Shown: in pieces, positions 1 through 9,315 of the stretch
Numbering within the stretch: the stretch's first letter is position 1
How the letters are laid out: every line of letters begins with the position of its first letter
Source: Rothia aeria
GTDB lineage: Bacteria > Actinomycetota > Actinomycetes > Actinomycetales > Micrococcaceae
Length of the DNA: 64,000 nt
Direction: 5' to 3'
NCBI GenBank assembly: GCA_002355935.1
Contig: AP017895.1
Coordinates: forward strand, 2,232,001 to 2,296,000
The notes under the pieces: model-generated
The model's input: only the letters and a program-made list of their open reading frames with translations
Databases searched by the model: none
What the model was told of the DNA's origin: nothing
Program-made: the position numbers and the translations under genes

Positions 1-664
1 CCCACACCAGCACCGGTTTCTGGCTGCTTTTGAGAAGTGAGAGTGCCTGCATGACTGCTCGGTGGGTGCGCACATGGTCGGGGTGCCCGTACCCGCCGTC
101 GGCATCGTAGGTAATGAGGGCGTCGGGTTTAATGGAGCGGATTGCGTTCGCTATGGCCTGCGCCTGTGGCTCTATGGGTTCTGCGGTGAGCGAGTCGCTG
201 CTGGCCTTGGGGTTGGGGGCTGGTTTGCCGTCTTCGCCCCACACCATGCCGGAGTCGCGGTAAATTTTTCGTGTGCCCGTGGCGGTGGCGGGTGCTTGGC
301 CCAGGTAGAAACGGCTGGCAACCCCCAGGGTGCGGGATGCGGCGACGAGTTCGCCGGTGCGGTATTCTCCCAGTGCTTCCCCGTTATCGGTGCATTCGGG
401 GTCGCCGACCTGCAGGTGTTTCAGGTCTTCGGGGATGACCTCACCCATTTCTCCGCGGGTAAGAGTGAGCAGGTGTACTTTGGCACCTTCACGGGCGTAG
501 GCAGCCATTGTTGCGCCCGTTGAGGAGGTCTCATCATCCGGGTGGGCGTGCACGAACAGCAGCACACCGTCTTTAATGAGGCGCCCGTTCGGTAGCAGAT
601 TACGTTTAGATGCGGACACCACTCTGGTGCCCTGCTGGGGGTAACTTGGGGTAGCCTCAGACAT
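1..664 (-). CDS. mshB: MshB, mycothiol pathway GlcNAc-Ins deacetylase (partial, 3' end outside window)
   Basis: Zinc-dependent LmbE/PIG-L deacetylase that removes acetate from GlcNAc-inositol to give GlcN-inositol in cytoplasmic mycothiol synthesis. About 221 N-terminal codons are present; the C-terminus runs off the left edge. Seen: the metal/catalytic motif HAHPDDET at residues 39-46 and the second metal motif DGGYGHPDH near residues 189-197, both diagnostic for the family. The ATG at 664 is preceded by AAGGAGG at 679-685, an unusually long gap of 14 bases. A TAGAAT/TATAGT -10-like stretch lies further upstream. The MshB rather than Mca assignment rests on the ED-rich N-terminal half and overall resemblance. 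Confidence 0.88.
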   Translation of the reverse strand, partial: MSEATPSYPQQGTRVVSASKRNLLPNGRLIKDGVLLFVHAHPDDETSSTGATMAAYAREGAKVHLLTLTRGEMGEVIPEDLKHLQVGDPECTDNGEALGEYRTGELVAASRTLGVASRFYLGQAPATATGTRKIYRDSGMVWGEDGKPAPNPKASSDSLTAEPIEPQAQAIANAIRSIKPDALITYDADGGYGHPDHVRTHRAVMQALSLLKSSQKPVLVW

Positions 665-720
665 AACCGTGCTCGCTGCCTCCTTCAACTTAGCGTTCAC
701 TATATTCTATCCCCACATGT

Positions 721-732
721 GTTCATATGAAC
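721..732. promoter_or_regulatory. Perfect 12-bp palindrome in the mshB promoter region
   Basis: GTTCATATGAAC reads the same on both strands and sits about 10-20 bases upstream of the putative -10 of mshB. It could be an operator; nothing in the sequence identifies a regulator. Confidence 0.3.
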
Positions 733-742
733 GGTATTTTTA

Positions 743-797
743 AAAAGTCGGGTGGGGGCGCATCCACACCTGCAGCAGTGTGGGTGCACCCCCACCC
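743..797 (-). terminator. Rho-independent terminator of typA
   Basis: Two 20-bp arms (750-769 and 778-797, nearly perfect) form a GC-rich hairpin. On the minus strand it is followed at once by a run of five T, just after the typA stop codon. Confidence 0.85.
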
Positions 798-843
798 GGT
801 GCGCGAGCCTTACGGTGCGCGGGGTGTGTGATGCTCGTGTGCC

Positions 844-2754
844 CTAGTTGGCGCGGGCACGGCGGCGGAATTCACGCACGCGCTCGTTCGCATCCAGAAT
901 AACCTTGCGGATGCGAATAGCTTCGGGGGTGACCTCCACGCATTCGTCTTCGCGGGCGAATTCGAGGCATTCTTCCAGCGTAAGCTTCTTGGGCGGGGTC
1001 AGGTTTTCGAAGCTGTCTGCGGTGGAGGAGCGCATATTGGTCAGCTTCTTTTCCTTGGTGATATTCACTTCCATATCGTCTGCACGGGAGTTCATGCCCA
1101 CAACCATGCCCTCGTATACTTCGGAGGTCGGTTCCACGAAGAAGGTGCCGCGTTCCTGCAGGTTAATCATGGCGTAGGGTGTTACCGCACCGGCACGGTC
1201 GGCGATCATCGAACCGTTGGTGCGGTACTCAATATCGCCAGCCCAGGGTTCGGGGTCGATCGAGTACGACGACGAGATACCGGCGCCGCGGGTTTCGGTG
1301 AGGAACTGGGTGCGGAAGCCGATCAGGCCGCGCGCGGGTACCGCGAATTCCATGCGCACCCAGCCGGTGCCGTGGTTCGACATGTTCTCCATGCGCCCCT
1401 TACGTGCCGCCATCAGCTGGGTTACGGCACCCAGGTGCTCTTCGGGCACATCAATAATCATGTGTTCCATCGGTTCATACAGTTTGCCGTCGATGGTTTT
1501 GGTGACTACCTGCGGTTTACCCACGGTCAGTTCGAAGCCCTCGCGGCGCATCTGCTCCACCAAAATAGCGAGGGCGAGCTCGCCACGGCCCTGAACTTCC
1601 CAAGCATCCGGGCGCTGGGTGGGCAGAACCTTAATGGAGACGTTACCGATAAGCTCGCGGTCAAGACGGTCCTTGACCTGGCGTGCGGTCACCTTCGCGC
1701 CCTTGACGCGGCCCGCCATCGGAGAGGTGTTAATGCCGATGGTCATGGAGATCGCCGGGTCGTCCACCTTAATAAGCGGCAGCGGCTTGGGGTTTTCGGC
1801 GTCGGTCAGGGTTTCACCAATGGTAATGTCTTCGATACCGGCGACCGCCACGATTTCGCCGGGGCCTGCTTCTTCGGCGGGAACACGTTCGAGCGCCTTG
1901 GTTGCCAGCAGCTCGGAGATACGCACGTTTTTAATATTGCCGTCTTGGCGTGCCCAGGCGACGGTCTGCCCTTTCTTGAGGGTGCCGTTGAAGATACGCA
2001 CGAGCGCCAGACGGCCCAGGAACGGCGAAGAGTCAAGGTTGGTCACATGCGCCTGCAGCACCTCATCAGGGTTGTAGGTGGGGGCGGGCACGTGCTCGAT
2101 GATGGTTTTAAACAGCGGTTCCAAATCGTCATTATCGGGCAGGGCGCCGTCGGCGGGCTGGTTCAGCGATGCGGCGCCAGCTTTACCGGAGGCGTAGACG
2201 ACCGGCACATCCAGCACGCTGTCGAGGTCAAGGTCGGGTACCTCCTCGGACAGGTCCGATGCTAAGCCGAGCAGAAGGTCCATCGTTTCGCTGACGACCT
2301 CGTCGATGCGCGCATCCGGGCGGTCCACCTTGTTGACCACCAAAATGACGGGCAGCTTCGCGGCGAGTGCCTTACGCAGCACGAAGCGGGTCTGCGGCAG
2401 CGGACCTTCGGAGGCGTCCACGAGCAGCACCACACCATCGACCATAGACAGGCCGCGTTCGACTTCGCCGCCAAAGTCGGCGTGCCCGGGGGTATCAATC
2501 ACGTTGATGGTGATGGTTTCACCGTTCGCGGAGGGTCCATCGTAGAACACGGTGGTGTTCTTCGCGAGGATGGTAATGCCTTTTTCCTTTTCAAGGTCGC
2601 CGGAATCCATCACGCGGTCTTCGACGTCTGCGTGCGCCGAGAACGCGTGGGTCTGCTTGAGCATCGCATCCACGATGGTGGTTTTGCCGTGGTCAACGTG
2701 AGCCACGATCGCCACGTTGCGCAAATCAGGGCGCGAAGCGGTGTTTTCAGACAT
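844..2754 (-). CDS. typA: TypA/BipA ribosome-associated GTPase
   Basis: Translational GTPase of the EF-G/BipA group, 636 residues from the ATG at 2754. It binds the 70S ribosome and supports ribosome assembly and stress adaptation. Seen: G1 motif AHVDHGKTT just after the N-terminus, G2 region [12 protein letters not shown]3 DTPGHADF, G4 NKVD, then EF-G-like domains and the BipA-type C-terminal domain ([16 protein letters not shown]). The frame stays open to 2928, but the earlier codons have no family similarity and [10 protein letters not shown] is the natural start. Length is normal for the family. It is monocistronic with its own terminator. Confidence 0.96.
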   Translation of the reverse strand: MSENTASRPDLRNVAIVAHVDHGKTTIVDAMLKQTHAFSAHADVEDRVMDSGDLEKEKGITILAKNTTVFYDGPSANGETITINVIDTPGHADFGGEVERGLSMVDGVVLLVDASEGPLPQTRFVLRKALAAKLPVILVVNKVDRPDARIDEVVSETMDLLLGLASDLSEEVPDLDLDSVLDVPVVYASGKAGAASLNQPADGALPDNDDLEPLFKTIIEHVPAPTYNPDEVLQAHVTNLDSSPFLGRLALVRIFNGTLKKGQTVAWARQDGNIKNVRISELLATKALERVPAEEAGPGEIVAVAGIEDITIGETLTDAENPKPLPLIKVDDPAISMTIGINTSPMAGRVKGAKVTARQVKDRLDRELIGNVSIKVLPTQRPDAWEVQGRGELALAILVEQMRREGFELTVGKPQVVTKTIDGKLYEPMEHMIIDVPEEHLGAVTQLMAARKGRMENMSNHGTGWVRMEFAVPARGLIGFRTQFLTETRGAGISSSYSIDPEPWAGDIEYRTNGSMIADRAGAVTPYAMINLQERGTFFVEPTSEVYEGMVVGMNSRADDMEVNITKEKKLTNMRSSTADSFENLTPPKKLTLEECLEFAREDECVEVTPEAIRIRKVILDANERVREFRRRARAN

Positions 2755-2990
2755 GCGTAATTTTTCTCGCTTAAATCTAGGGGTACGGTACTGCCCGCCA
2801 CGCCGTGTGAGTGCATCACCACGGATGCGCGGTACAGGGCCACTGTGTGGGCACGGCAAACGCGCCCTAGTGGTGGGCTTGCCTGTCCAGTGTACCACCT
2901 GCCGCAGCGAGTGGCCCGCATACCGCAAGCAGCAGGTATTGGTTCAAATATGAGGAGAAAGTATCCTCTGCCTGCGGACTATAAAGACAT

Positions 2991-3028
2991 TTAGTGCGCA
3001 GCTTTTCAATTAGTGCACAGTTTTTCAA
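2991..3028. repeat. Tandem 19-bp direct repeat upstream of a secreted-peptide gene
   Basis: Two abutting 19-bp copies, TTAGTGCGCAGCTTTTCAA at 2991 and TTAGTGCACAGTTTTTCAA at 3010, differ at two positions. The spacing of nearly two helical turns in an AT-rich region about 180 bases before the peptide gene suggests a regulator-binding site. The rest of the 2755-3205 gap shows no gene. Confidence 0.6.
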
Positions 3029-3205
3029 GGGTCAAATTTTTATCTATCAACTGTTTATCCCGCAAATCCTCAAAGAAAGCGTGGAGTTTCCTGAGTCCTG
3101 TTGTTCAGCCAAGTTTTTATGCTTTATATTTTTTATATCGAATCGGTAAAGATTCATCGAGAAGTAAGCACCTTAGACATTCTCTAAAACATGAAGGATC
3201 TTAAG

Positions 3206-3409
3206 ATGAGCGCCCTGAAAACTATTCGCCGTGCAACAGTCGCTGTGGGACTCTCAGCAGTCCTCCTCGCCCCTCTTGCCCCAGCTCAAGCAGCATCTCG
3301 CCCCGCCCCAGAACCGCGCCCCAGCTCCAGCCCATCTTACTCCCCTCAGGGTGCGGGAAAAACGCTTGGGAAGATCATTGCAAATATCCTCAAGCAGCTT
3401 CACATTTAA
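3206..3409 (+). CDS. Small secreted cationic peptide precursor (67 aa)
   Basis: Unrecognised family. The N-terminus is a clear Sec signal peptide: basic MSALKTIRR, a hydrophobic core, and an AQA cleavage site near residue 29. The predicted mature peptide has 38 residues: a Pro/Ser-rich half, then GKTLGKIIANILKQLHI, which forms an amphipathic cationic helix with Ile/Leu on one face. The start at 3206 is chosen because AAGGA lies 8 bases upstream; an in-frame ATG at 3191 lacks a ribosome site. A secreted antimicrobial or membrane-active peptide is possible but unproven. No export or immunity gene is adjacent. Confidence 0.65.
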   Translation: MSALKTIRRATVAVGLSAVLLAPLAPAQAASRPAPEPRPSSSPSYSPQGAGKTLGKIIANILKQLHI

Positions 3410-3528
3410 AGCTAATACTCACCGTGGTGACAATACCTTCACTCTTTACATGTTTTATATGTTGAGGTAAAGATAATAACACCCGGATCCCGCATATTAC
3501 ACGGCATAAAAATACCCACACTATATTG

Positions 3529-3540
3529 ATTCCGCGGAAT
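3529..3540. promoter_or_regulatory. 12-bp perfect palindrome ATTCCGCGGAAT
   Basis: A perfect palindrome with a further half-site-like CTATTCCG about 20 bases downstream, in the 3410-3731 gap between the secreted peptide gene and nudC. No gene depends on it obviously. Confidence 0.3.
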
Positions 3541-3568
3541 AGTCAACCACCTATTCCGTCATGTTCCA

Positions 3569-3607
3569 GGGCCGAAGAAGAATGCCCCCAACATTCTTCT
3601 TCGGCCC
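3569..3607. terminator. Strong hairpin, 16-bp perfect stem, in the 3410-3731 gap
   Basis: Arms GGGCCGAAGAAGAATG (3569) and its exact complement (to 3607) enclose a 7-base loop. There is no U-tract. It lies between the peptide gene and the convergent nudC and could end transcription from either side. Confidence 0.55.
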
Positions 3608-3731
3608 GCTCTACCCCCTCTCACAAGCATTCTTCTGCCTCAGTAAAAATCCGCTGTTATGTGGGGTAGATGAAGATGAACATTCACCCATAATTGGTAC
3701 GCTGACATACCTGCTGCACCCTGTAAGGCGT

Positions 3732-4652
3732 TTACAAGCCTTTCTCTTGCAGCCACTCATCCAACATGCGGCGGGCCACCGCATTCGTTCCGGGCAGCTC
3801 AAGTTTCGGCTCACCGGTGCGCTGCTCCGCAATAGCCTGCGCCAGCTCAGGTGCAGTAAACCAGCGGGCGGAGTGAATCTCACCGTCTAAGTGCGTCACC
3901 GGCTGGGAGGCATCAACCGTCACCCGGTAGCAGACCATGAGTGAACGGGGGAAAGGCCAAATATCGCTCATTCGGTAATCCAGGCGCAGGGCGTCCAGCC
4001 CGGTCTCTTCATACACTTCGCGGGTCACCGCCTGCTCCAGGTTCTCCCCCGGATCCACAAACCCGGCAATCAGGGCGAACCGGTTGCGCGGCCACAGCCT
4101 GTTATTGGCTAATAGAACGCGGCTATTATCCTCGCTCATAATAAGTGCCATCACCGCCGGCTCAATACGCGGGAACACCATCTCCCCGGAACCGGTCAGG
4201 CGTATCCCTTTGTGGGGGTCCACCGGGGCTGACTCTCCCGTGTAGGCGGAGTATGCCATCTCAATCAGGTAGTCACGTTTCGCCAGCGCCGCACCGTACC
4301 GGGCCCGCCCCGCCGGGTCGGCGTGCACAGGGTAGAACCAGAAACCCGCCGTGGATACCTCACACCCTTCAGGCAGCGCGCCCAGCTCCTGGGTGAGCGC
4401 CGCCAAATCTGCATCTTCAACATAAACAGCGCGGTACTCAATAGCGTACCGTGCTTCAGGTTTCATGAGTTTAGGTTCCAGACTGACGTCCGTAAGACTG
4501 TCTTCAGGCGGGCTATCGAGGTAGTGCAGGGTTCCGTCGGCGCCGACCAGGGTGTCACCCGACCGGGAGACAACCAAGTAGCGGGTGCGGCGTGAGGCGG
4601 TTTCATCAGTTACGGTGGTATGCGCTGGCAGCTTCTTGTTCTGGGTGCTCAT
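3732..4652 (-). CDS. nudC: NudC-type NAD(H) pyrophosphatase (Nudix)
   Basis: Nudix hydrolase of the NudC group, which cleaves NAD(H) to NMN(H) and AMP and can remove NAD caps from RNA. Seen: the FPRIEPAVMAL segment typical before the Nudix fold, a complete Nudix box (GFVDPGENLEQAVTREVYEE), and the NudC signature region SDIWPFPRS, where E. coli has SQPWPFP. The zinc-ribbon cysteines of E. coli NudC are absent, as in many actinobacterial members. The ATG at 4652 is preferred over a GTG at 4682. Length 306 aa fits the family. Confidence 0.88.
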   Translation of the reverse strand: MSTQNKKLPAHTTVTDETASRRTRYLVVSRSGDTLVGADGTLHYLDSPPEDSLTDVSLEPKLMKPEARYAIEYRAVYVEDADLAALTQELGALPEGCEVSTAGFWFYPVHADPAGRARYGAALAKRDYLIEMAYSAYTGESAPVDPHKGIRLTGSGEMVFPRIEPAVMALIMSEDNSRVLLANNRLWPRNRFALIAGFVDPGENLEQAVTREVYEETGLDALRLDYRMSDIWPFPRSLMVCYRVTVDASQPVTHLDGEIHSARWFTAPELAQAIAEQRTGEPKLELPGTNAVARRMLDEWLQEKGL

Positions 4653-4858
4653 GCCCTCAACTCTACGCCCGCACCGGGGCACCCCACCAAACTGAGCCGC
4701 CTACCTGTTCCAAGACGCACCCCCTGTCTGCGATGGGCAGGGAACACGTACGGTCTTTGCAGACCGCCAGAAAACAATAATGCTGCCAACCCTCAGCTTC
4801 CCGCACAGAACCGGTATCTAGGGTGACATTACCGAGCCGAAGAGGGAAAATAGAAACC

Positions 4859-6528
4859 ATGACTATTACGAACCCGACGACCACCGGTGCGTGGTCAGCA
4901 CTAACCCAACACAAAGCATCGCTCACTCCGAATTTGCGAGCCTGGTTCGAGCAGGATCCTTCCCGCGCCCAGAAATTTAGTTTTGATGCCGCAGACCTGC
5001 ACGTAGACCTCTCGAAGAACCTCATTACCGAAGAGACCGTGCAGCTTTTGCTCAAACTCGCCAAAGAGGTGAACCTCGCCGAACGCCGCGATGCTATGTT
5101 CACTGGCGAACACATTAACGTGACCGAGGACCGCGCGGTTCTGCACACCGCGCTGCGCCGCCCCAAGGGTTACTCCCCGCCCTCGTTGTTGATGGGCAGG
5201 ATGTCGATAGCGATGTTCACGCCGTTCTGAACAAGATGTACGCTTTTGCCGATCGTGTGCGTTCGGGCGAGTGGACCGGCGTGAGCGGCAAGCGCATCGA
5301 GACCGTGGTAAATATTGGTATTGGCGGTTCTGACCTTGGTCCCGTGATGGTATACGAGGCGCTTAAGCCTTACGCCGACGCCGGGATTTCCGCACGGTTC
5401 ATCTCAAATATCGACCCGACCGATGTTGCCGAAAAAGTTTCTGATCTTGACCCAGAAACTACCCTGTTCATCGTTGCTTCGAAGACCTTCGGCACCCTAG
5501 AAACCCTGACCAACGCTCGTGTGGCACGCGACTGGCTGCTCACCGCGCTTGGCGAGGCGAACGCCCTGCAGGGAAAAACCGCAGAAGAAGCCGTGGCTCA
5601 GCACTTTATCGCCGTTTCAACCGCGCTCGATAAGGTTGCTGCCTTCGGCATTGACCCCGAAAATGCCTTCGGCTTCTGGGACTGGGTAGGCGGTCGCTAC
5701 TCCGTAGACTCGGCAATCGGTACCTCGCTGGCCATCGTCTTCGGCCCAAAGGTTTTCGAAGAATTCCTCGCGGGCTTCCACGCCATGGACGAGCACTTCC
5801 GCACCGCGCCCTTTGAAAAGAACGTCCCCGTACTCATGGGTCTGCTTAACGTGTGGAACGTGAACTTCTTGGGCGCCGAAACCCACGCGGTCCTACCCTA
5901 CGACCAGTACCTACACCGTTTCCCCGCCTATCTGCAGCAGCTCACCATGGAGTCCAACGGTAAATCCGTTCGCGCCGACGGTTCCTTCGTGGACTACTCC
6001 ACGGGCGAGGTTTTCTGGGGCGAGCCCGGCACCAACGGTCAGCACGCTTTCTACCAGCTGATCCACCAGGGCACCCGCCTTATCCCTGCGGACTTCCTGG
6101 CCTTCGCCAACCCAGCTCACCCCACCAAGGATGGCGAGCAGGATGTGCACGAACTCTTCCTCGCAAACTTCTTTGCACAGACTCAGGCGCTCGCTTTCGG
6201 CAAGACCGAGGATGAGGTACGCGCCGAAGGTACCGCCGAGCATGTGGTAAACGCCCGTATCTTCAGCGGCAACCGTCCTTCGACCTCTATTATGGCTTCT
6301 CGCCTGACCCCGCGGGTGCTGGGCGAGCTGATTGCCCTCTATGAGCACATCACCTTTGTGCAGGGTATCGTGTGGGGTATCGATTCCTTCGACCAGTGGG
6401 GCGTCGAACTCGGCAAGAAGCTGGCGCTTGATTTGGTGCCCGCTATTGAAGGAGACCGCGAGGTTCTGGAACGCCAGGATTCTTCGACCGCATCTCTGAT
6501 CGACTACTACCTTAAGCACCGCAAGTAG
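4859..6528 (+). pseudogene. pgi: Glucose-6-phosphate isomerase, frameshifted at a C run
   Basis: Interconverts glucose-6-P and fructose-6-P. The reading frame opens at the ATG 4859 and breaks near 5175-5178 (CCCC); it resumes as [16 protein letters not shown] from 5182. Adding one C gives a continuous 556-residue protein of normal length, reading [12 protein letters not shown] across the break. The downstream part has the PGI active-site hallmarks: [21 protein letters not shown], and the C-terminal [14 protein letters not shown] signature. A sole pgi of this organism is unlikely to be dead, so a base-count error is the best explanation. Neighbours are nudC (divergent) and a strong terminator. 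Confidence 0.93.
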
Positions 6529-6548
6529 CAGTGCCCTAGGCTAATATG

Positions 6549-6592
6549 CGCGGTGCCCCCGATGAATCTCTCATCGGGGGCACCGCGTTTTA
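6549..6592 (+). terminator. Rho-independent terminator of pgi
   Basis: A perfect 17-bp stem (6549-6565 with 6571-6587), 5-base loop, then TTTT, 20 bases after the pgi stop. It also faces the convergent pcp gene. Confidence 0.95.
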
Positions 6593-6640
6593 ATAACCGC
6601 CGCTTTCACTCGTCTCCCCGGTTCAACGGTATGAATGAGA

Positions 6641-7315
6641 CTACATCACCTTGAGGGTATCGCGCACCAGCTCCGCCACGATGCGCGCAACCACCGCCTC
6701 AGGCAGAGTCGGCACCGATTCGCTCTCTACTCCCCCGGTATCGGCATGCGCAGTGAGCGTTGTCTGTGCGTCAGAGGGCTCATGATCGACTCGCGTGGCG
6801 GGAATATGCACAAACCCCGCAGGAATCCGCCGCCCCTGGCGTTCCAGAATACGGTGTGCCTCATAAAATACGTGGTTGCACACATAAGTTCCGGCGGTGT
6901 ACGAAATCTCAACCGGCAGCCCCACACCGCGCAGACGCTCATAGCTTGCCCGCACCGGCAGGGTCGAAAAATACGCGTCGCGTCCCTCCGGGGCGATCGC
7001 CTTATCCACACGCACCACACCGTCATTATCCTCAATATCGGCGGAGTCCAGGTTGATGGCAACCTTCTCAAAGCTCACCTTATCCCGCCCGACTGCCACG
7101 CCCAAGCTGAGCACCGCATCCGGGCGAATATCGGTCAGCATCTCCTCTAAAGCCTCTGAAGACCCCGCATAGCTCACCGGAATCTCACGGGTTACAACCC
7201 GTACCGCAGATTCGTCGGCGAGTACATCAGCCACCTGCCGCGCTGTCACCCCGCTCGGGTTCACGCTCACGCCGGGAAACGGGCCGAAATAGGTGATGAG
7301 AAGGGTCTTTGTCAT
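6641..7315 (-). CDS. pcp: Pyrrolidone-carboxylate peptidase (peptidase family C15)
   Basis: Removes N-terminal pyroglutamate from peptides in the cytoplasm. Seen in order: the N-terminal YFGPFPGVSVNPS (equivalent to the GF.PF....NPS motif), the catalytic Glu region FEKVAINLDSADI, the catalytic Cys in GTYVCNHVFYEAH, and the catalytic His in GFVHIPATRV. Length 224 aa is typical. The ATG at 7315 gives MTKTLLITYFG, the expected beta-strand start. Convergent with pgi. Confidence 0.92.
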   Translation of the reverse strand: MTKTLLITYFGPFPGVSVNPSGVTARQVADVLADESAVRVVTREIPVSYAGSSEALEEMLTDIRPDAVLSLGVAVGRDKVSFEKVAINLDSADIEDNDGVVRVDKAIAPEGRDAYFSTLPVRASYERLRGVGLPVEISYTAGTYVCNHVFYEAHRILERQGRRIPAGFVHIPATRVDHEPSDAQTTLTAHADTGGVESESVPTLPEAVVARIVAELVRDTLKVM

Positions 7316-7351
7316 CGTTGTCCTTTACACGTCGTCGGGTACCCTAGAGGT

Positions 7352-7771
7352 ATGGCACGCACACACCGTCACAAAGAAGAACCCGTTTTTCTTCTCCAGG
7401 ATACCCCCGATGCCCTGCGCGAAATCGGCGTTGATGATGAGCAGGAGGCGCTAGCCGCTGTTCGTGAACCCGCACAGGCGTTAGAAGGTGCCTCGTTCCT
7501 TCAGGCGGTGGGACGGTTTTACCGCTTCTACACACTCGGTCGCGGGCACGCCAGCCGCTCCGAAGTGCTGTGGGCATTACTCTATTTGACACTCACCACT
7601 GGTGCGGTACTGGGGTTGACGGTCTATCTGGGCATGCTCTCAGAAGACCCTCACATGGAGTCCCTGATTCGGGTTCTCTATATGCTTATGATGACGCTCA
7701 CGCCCGTATGGATTATTGTGCATATTCTGCCGCTTTCTTCGCTTCTGAGCAGGGCGCGCGGTAAACACTAG
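7352..7771 (+). CDS. Small membrane protein, DUF805-like
   Basis: 139 residues: a soluble acidic N-terminal segment of about 50 residues, then RFYRFYTLGRGHASRSEVLWA, which resembles the GR.SR.E.W pattern of DUF805 membrane proteins, and two hydrophobic segments (about 72-95 and 107-130). Function unknown. Start ATG 7352 follows AGAGG closely. Divergent from pcp, with only 36 bases between. Confidence 0.6.
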   Translation: MARTHRHKEEPVFLLQDTPDALREIGVDDEQEALAAVREPAQALEGASFLQAVGRFYRFYTLGRGHASRSEVLWALLYLTLTTGAVLGLTVYLGMLSEDPHMESLIRVLYMLMMTLTPVWIIVHILPLSSLLSRARGKH

Positions 7772-7798
7772 CTCACGCAAATACCCGAGTGAGGATGC

Positions 7799-7831
7799 AA
7801 AAAACGCCCGCAGCACTCAGGCTACGGGCGT
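7799..7831. terminator. Bidirectional terminator between convergent genes
   Basis: ACGCCCG/CGGGCGT arms with an inner AGC/GCT pair, preceded by AAAAAA on the plus strand, which is a U-run for minus-strand transcripts of the LOG-family gene. Confidence 0.75.
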
Positions 7832-7858
7832 GCACACACTCTAGGGGTTTAATGCCGC

Positions 7859-8421
7859 CTATTTACCCAGCACTTTCATGAGCTCTTCGGGGGTTTCAAC
7901 CACAATAAGCCGCTGCAGGTATTCGGGTTTTAGCAGCTCAGTGGTTGACATATACTCCATAGCCTCAATAAGTTTCGTCCAGTACCCGTTCACGTTCATC
8001 AGCGCCACAGGCTTGTCGTGAATCTTCAAAAACTGCCAGCTGAACACCTCAAAAAATTCTTCCAGGGTTCCGGGGCCGCCGGGCAACGCAACGAAGGCGT
8101 CGGCCTTATTAATCATGGCGATTTTACGCTGATGCATGGTATCGACAATGTCGAGGGTCGTCTGCCCGGGGTACACGCCCTCCCACTCCACGAGCTGGTG
8201 GGTGACCACGCCGTAGACTTTGCCGCCTGCATCCAGGGCTGCACCCGCGACGGTTCCCATCAGACCTGTACTGCCGCCGCCGTAGACCACACCGATACCT
8301 CGTTCGGCGCAGGCACGACCCATCTGCTGCGCGCGTTCCACGAATAGTGGATCGTTGCCGAAACCGGCACCACAGTAAACAGCAATATTGTATTTTCAGG
8401 CTGACTAGTTTGTTCCGTCAT
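7859..8421 (-). pseudogene. LOG-family (lysine decarboxylase-like) protein, frameshifted near its start
   Basis: LOG-family phosphoribohydrolase, related to cytokinin-activating enzymes that split nucleoside 5'-monophosphates. Seen: the nucleotide-binding YGGGSTGLMG and the catalytic PGGPGTLEEFFEVF motif. A start ATG at 8421 (MTEQTSQPE) joins the family N-terminus NIAVYCGAGFG only if one A is added to the four-base run at 8393-8396. The restored protein has 187 residues, the usual size. Without repair, the readable frame begins at a GTG (8341) and lacks the first beta strand. The start of MTEQ is supported by AGAAAG-like upstream sequence only weakly. Confidence 0.85.
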
Positions 8422-8593
8422 TGTTCTTCTTTCTGCGCGCTCCAGTGCGCCGTCCACTCGCAGGGTATAGTGCAAACACCTATTGCACGCTACAGCCATT
8501 GGGGAGGCACACGCAAGTGGGACAGGTGGGGTGTGCGCATATTCACGGCGTGTTACCAGGTGAGGTGCCCTGCTGCTGAACCGCCCCGCCTGT

Positions 8594-9073
8594 TTAGCGT
8601 GGGTGGGCAGAAAGTACCGGAAAGATGCATTCAATATTGAGCGGGGCTTGGGTGGCATCCCTGTTCTGTGCGGGGTCTACCCAGCGCAGTTCGGCGATTT
8701 CGGCTTGCGGGGTGAGAGCGGCGAGCACTTCATATTCGCTGGGGTGCGGCAGGTACTCGTAGGTTTCGGCGCGTACCGTGTACCCGTTTTCATTAAGTGC
8801 GGGTGCCTGAAATGTCCCCAGGTGCACCATGCGGGCGGGGTCAGGGGCGAACCCGAGTTCTTCGGTGACTTCACGTACCGCAGCACCAAGCGGGGTTTCG
8901 CCGGGGTCGGGTTTGCCGCCGGGCATCATGTACCCGCTTGCGCCTGTTTTACGCACGGTCAGTACCAGCCCCCGTTCGTTACGGATTGCAACCGCTGAGA
9001 CGTACACGATTTTCCGTTCGGTGTCTATGGCCGCATGAGTGTGGGCGGCTTGAGGGCGTGGGTTTTCAGGCAT
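8594..9073 (-). CDS. Nudix hydrolase
   Basis: 159 residues with a complete Nudix box, GGKPDPGETPLGAAVREVTE plus EL, at about residues 52-74; the substrate is not predictable. The N-terminal strand VYVSAVAIRNERGLVLTVRK and YMMPGGK are typical of MutT-like housecleaning enzymes. Start ATG 9073. The 172-base gap to the LOG gene holds no gene. Confidence 0.85.
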   Translation of the reverse strand: MPENPRPQAAHTHAAIDTERKIVYVSAVAIRNERGLVLTVRKTGASGYMMPGGKPDPGETPLGAAVREVTEELGFAPDPARMVHLGTFQAPALNENGYTVRAETYEYLPHPSEYEVLAALTPQAEIAELRWVDPAQNRDATQAPLNIECIFPVLSAHPR

Positions 9074-9315
9074 GGTTCTACCCTACCGCATCCAGGTTTA
9101 TAGGCTCCGGTTTTCTCTCTACCAGGTACAGCCCTACTGTGCCTGTGACAAGCTTAACCATCCGCAAAATATACAGCATATATCGGGGTTTTTAGCATCC
9201 TAGCAGTATAAAAGTAAGAAAAACAGAAGAAACACCTTCTTTAGACAGCAAATGAGGTGTTTGCCGATACAATAGAAAGCGCTGACCTTCACCGATTCGA
9301 GAGGAAAACGCCAGC

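Noticed and set aside
1372-2265. 297-codon open frame antisense to typA
   Set aside because: Overlaps a fully conserved GTPase gene; composition is that of a shadow frame.
5160-5190. Programmed ribosomal frameshift in pgi
   Set aside because: No slippery heptamer with a downstream stimulatory structure is evident, and the same single-base loss recurs in eight other genes, so sequence error is preferred.
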